This document shows positions 13,410-15,189 of a DNA stretch of 15,189 nt, piece after piece. The notes beneath the pieces were generated by a model that worked only from the letters and a program-made list of their open reading frames with translations, was not told where the DNA came from and made no database searches. Source of the DNA: Baffinella frigidus (lineage: Eukaryota; Cryptophyceae; Cryptomonadales; Baffinellaceae). Both the position numbers and the translations under genes were made by a program. Where the stretch lies: assembly GCA_026770585.1 (NCBI GenBank), contig MU647601.1:73341-88529 (forward strand), read 5' to 3'. How positions within the stretch are numbered: position 1 is the stretch's first letter; every line of letters starts with the position of its first letter.

Positions 13410-14790
13410 GGAAAGGTGTTAGCCCTCGGACTCCCTAATAGGGAGGTCCTATCGTGACTCTTGATGAGCACGTTGCGTTGAGGGCATGGGCCCTTGGGAC
13501 TCCCTAATAGGGAGGTCCTATCACGTGACTCTAAGGAGTACGTTTTGTTTAGGGCGTTCGCCCTCTGACTCCCTAATAAGGAGGTCATAATACGTGACTC
13601 TGCAGGAGCACGTTTCGCTTAGGGCGGTAGCCCTCGGACTCCCTGATAGGGAGGTCCTACACGTGACTCTTAGGAGCACGTCTCGTTTAGGGCGTTAGCC
13701 CTCGGACTCCCCATAGGGAGGTCCTAACACGTGACTCTAAGGAGTACGTTTCGTTCAGGGCGTTAACCCTCAGCCTCCTTGATAGGGAGGTCCATACGTG
13801 ACTCTTAGGAGCACGTTTCGTTTGGGGCGTTAGCCCTCGGACTCCCTAACAGGGAGGTCCGTGACTCTCAGGAGCACGTTGCGTTTAGGGCGTTGGCCCT
13901 CGGACTCCCCAATAGGGAGGTCCTATCCCTCAAGTGGCGATGCTGTCAAGGTTGACCGCAAAGAGGTCTTAGGCAGGTCCTAGGGCCCTACTGCAGGACG
14001 TATGAGCCTACTCGCAACCTAAGGGGTATAACGTGACTCTTAAGAGCACGTTTCGTTGAGGGCGGCAGGCCTCTAGGTCCTAATACGTGACTCCAAGGAA
14101 TACGTTTCGTTTAGGGCGTTGGCCCTTGGACTCCCTTGTAGGGAGGTCCTCATACGTGACTCTTAAGAGGCACGTTTCGTTTAAGGCGTTGGCCCTTGGA
14201 CTCCCTAATAGGGAGGTCCCAATACATGACTCCGGGGAGCACGTGTCGTTTAGGGCGTTAGCCCTGGGACTCCCTAATAGGGAGGCCCTATGTGGCTCTT
14301 ATGAGCACGTTTCGTTTGGGGCGCTAGCCCTCGGACTCCCTGAAAGGGAGGTTTTATGTGACTCTGAGGAGCACGTTTCGTTTAGGGCGTTAGCCCTACC
14401 CTCGGACTCCCTGACAGGCAGGTCCTATGTGACTCGTTGGAGCACGTTTCGTGTAGGGCGTTAGCCCTTGGACTCCCTCATGAGGAGGTCCTAATACGTG
14501 ACTCTAAAATGAGCACGTTTTTGTTTAGGGCGGCAGACCTCGGACTCCCTAATATGGAGGTCATACGTGACCCTAATAGGGAGGTTCTGTCACGTGACTC
14601 TTGGGAGCACGCTTCGTTCAGGGCGTCAGCCCTCGGACTCCCTGATAGGGAGTTCCCATCATGTGACTCTGGGCAGCACGTTTCGTTGAGGGCGTTAGCC
14701 CTCGGACTCCCTAATAGGGTTGTCCTAAGTGACTCGTAGGAGCACGTTTCGTTTAGGGCGGTAGCCCTTGGACTCCCTAATAGGAGGGCC
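13410..14790. repeat. Array of about 19 units of ~68 bp with two hairpins
   Basis: The unit is roughly GTGACTCTTAGGAGCACGTT, TCGTTTAGGGCGTTAGCCCT, CGGACTCCCTAATAGGGAGG, TCCTATAC. Each carries stem 1 GGGC-GTTA-GCCC and stem 2 CTCCCT-AAT-AGGGAG. Loops vary more than stems (AAT, GAT, AAC, TTGT; GTTA, GTTG, GGTA, GCTA). Unit length is 63-72 bp. The first unit (13416) lacks its 5' part. Open frames of about 23-residue repeats (such as RALALGLPNREVL at 14087-14739) follow from the unit and are not evidence of coding. No flanking gene suggests a function. Confidence 0.9.
13924..14028. mobile_element. 105-bp foldback element, copy 2, inside the array
   Basis: Same length as 8787-8891 and collinear with it: TATCCCTCAAGTGGCGA, GAGGTCTTAGGCAGGTCC, CTACTGCAGGACGTATGAGC, CTACTCGCAACCTAAGGGGT. 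Its inverted ends are more decayed than in copy 1. It sits between array units, right after GGGAGGTCC, and array sequence resumes with ACGTGACTCT. Confidence 0.75.
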
Positions 14791-15035
14791 TGTGTATGTG
14801 CTCTGCCCGCGTAGGGTCGCTGCTGCTGTATCTATTAGCGTGGGGCTTGTCCCTGGACGCACGGTTCACGTACTGCTGCTGCCTTTGCTTGGGAAAGATC
14901 TGCGACCCCCCCCCCCTCAGATGCTGCCTGCCACGCTGTGCGCAGGGCTCTTTGTGCGGACCTGTGTGCGCCACGCAGGTCCTGCGTGAAAGGACCATTG
15001 GAGAAAGAGAAACTGTAGTGGCTGCGCGTGCAGCC
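14791..15035. other. No gene recognised
   Basis: TGCTCTGCCCGCGTAGGGTC at 14799 onward is a relative of the hairpin repeats at 12760-13080. A run of twelve C lies at 14907-14918. Frames on both strands here are short. Confidence 0.4.
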
Positions 15036-15099
15036 AATGCATTCGTTGCCAAGCGGTTAAGGCGGTAGACTCGAAGTCTACTTCTAAGGACCGATGGGT
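15036..15099 (+). pseudogene. tRNA-Ser(CGA)-like 5' half
   Basis: TTGCCAAGCGGTTAAGGCG matches the D-arm/A-box pattern of eukaryotic tRNA-Ser, with a 3-bp D stem (GCC 15048-15050 / GGC 15061-15063). The anticodon stem GTAGA/TCTAC (15065-15069 / 15077-15081) is perfect, with loop CTCGAAG and anticodon CGA at 15072-15074. No B box (GGTTCGANTCC) or pairing acceptor 3' strand follows, so a functional tRNA is unlikely. GCGTGCAGCC occurs directly on both sides (15026-15035 and 15100-15109), which could be a target duplication. A hairpin GCAGTAC...GTACTGC lies downstream at 15131-15154. Confidence 0.45.
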
Positions 15100-15189
15100 G
15101 CGTGCAGCCTGCGTCTGAGCGTTCTGTCCGCAGTACGGGTTCTCCTGTACTGCGCACAGTTTTCTTAGGCGTGGTCTGGCGACCTCGCC

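Noticed and set aside
14087-14739. Plus-strand frames with a ~23-residue repeat (RALALGLPNREVL)
   Set aside because: A tandem DNA unit open in one frame stays open automatically; the frame shifts within the array, so coding is not supported.
13410-14790. CRISPR array
   Set aside because: There are no unique spacers; the whole ~68-bp unit is repeated, and the context is eukaryotic.

Overview
The window looks like nuclear DNA of a eukaryote with plant-type (TTTAGGG) telomeres, such as a green alga or another protist with that telomere type; I cannot name the species. The evidence is: abundant degenerate TTTAGGG-like heptamer tracts at about eight places; short open exon-sized segments bounded by GT and AG; no bacterial-style gene packing; and many foldback (inverted-repeat) elements. 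Almost all long open frames in the GC-rich or repetitive parts are shadows.

Layout. Positions 1-2903 hold what I read as the 5' part of a split gene on the minus strand. It has seven candidate exons (2532-2903, 2318-2418, 2078-2113, 1721-1816, 1253-1362, 273-418, 131-247) and continues off the left edge. It starts with an RGG/Gly-Arg-rich segment; the rest encodes non-repetitive peptide that I do not recognise. Most introns carry telomere-like heptamers, and two donors (GTGAACCC...) lie inside the heptamers. Reading phase agrees across exons 2-3-4 and across 5-6-7. It does not agree at 1-2 or 4-5, so the model is incomplete. Two large foldback elements lie in the fifth intron.

Positions 2904-3530 hold small hairpins and no secure gene. 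Positions 3530-6570 are a field of a modular repeat family (modules D, C, A and B) with a tail of tandem CCTAAAGGA nonamers, interrupted by a GA microsatellite and a C-strand telomere-like tract. Positions 6780-8273 are G-rich and telomere-like DNA. Positions 8277-9290 hold three foldback elements. More copies of module A follow, then the first exon of a second minus-strand gene (10097-10521) with an in-frame 10-11-residue repeat.

Positions 10688-11560 form an 873-bp element with perfect 33-bp terminal inverted repeats, probably a non-autonomous DNA transposon. Positions 11561-13080 are GC-rich with uncertain coding. Positions 13410-14790 are an array of about 19 copies of a roughly 68-bp unit with two conserved hairpins. 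One place in it is occupied by a 105-bp foldback that also occurs at 8787-8891. Near the right edge is the 5' half of a tRNA-Ser(CGA)-like sequence flanked by 10-bp direct repeats.

The region behaves as subtelomere-like or repeat-rich accessory DNA. Its main theme is small structured repeats living in and around split genes. All functional statements are inference from sequence alone.
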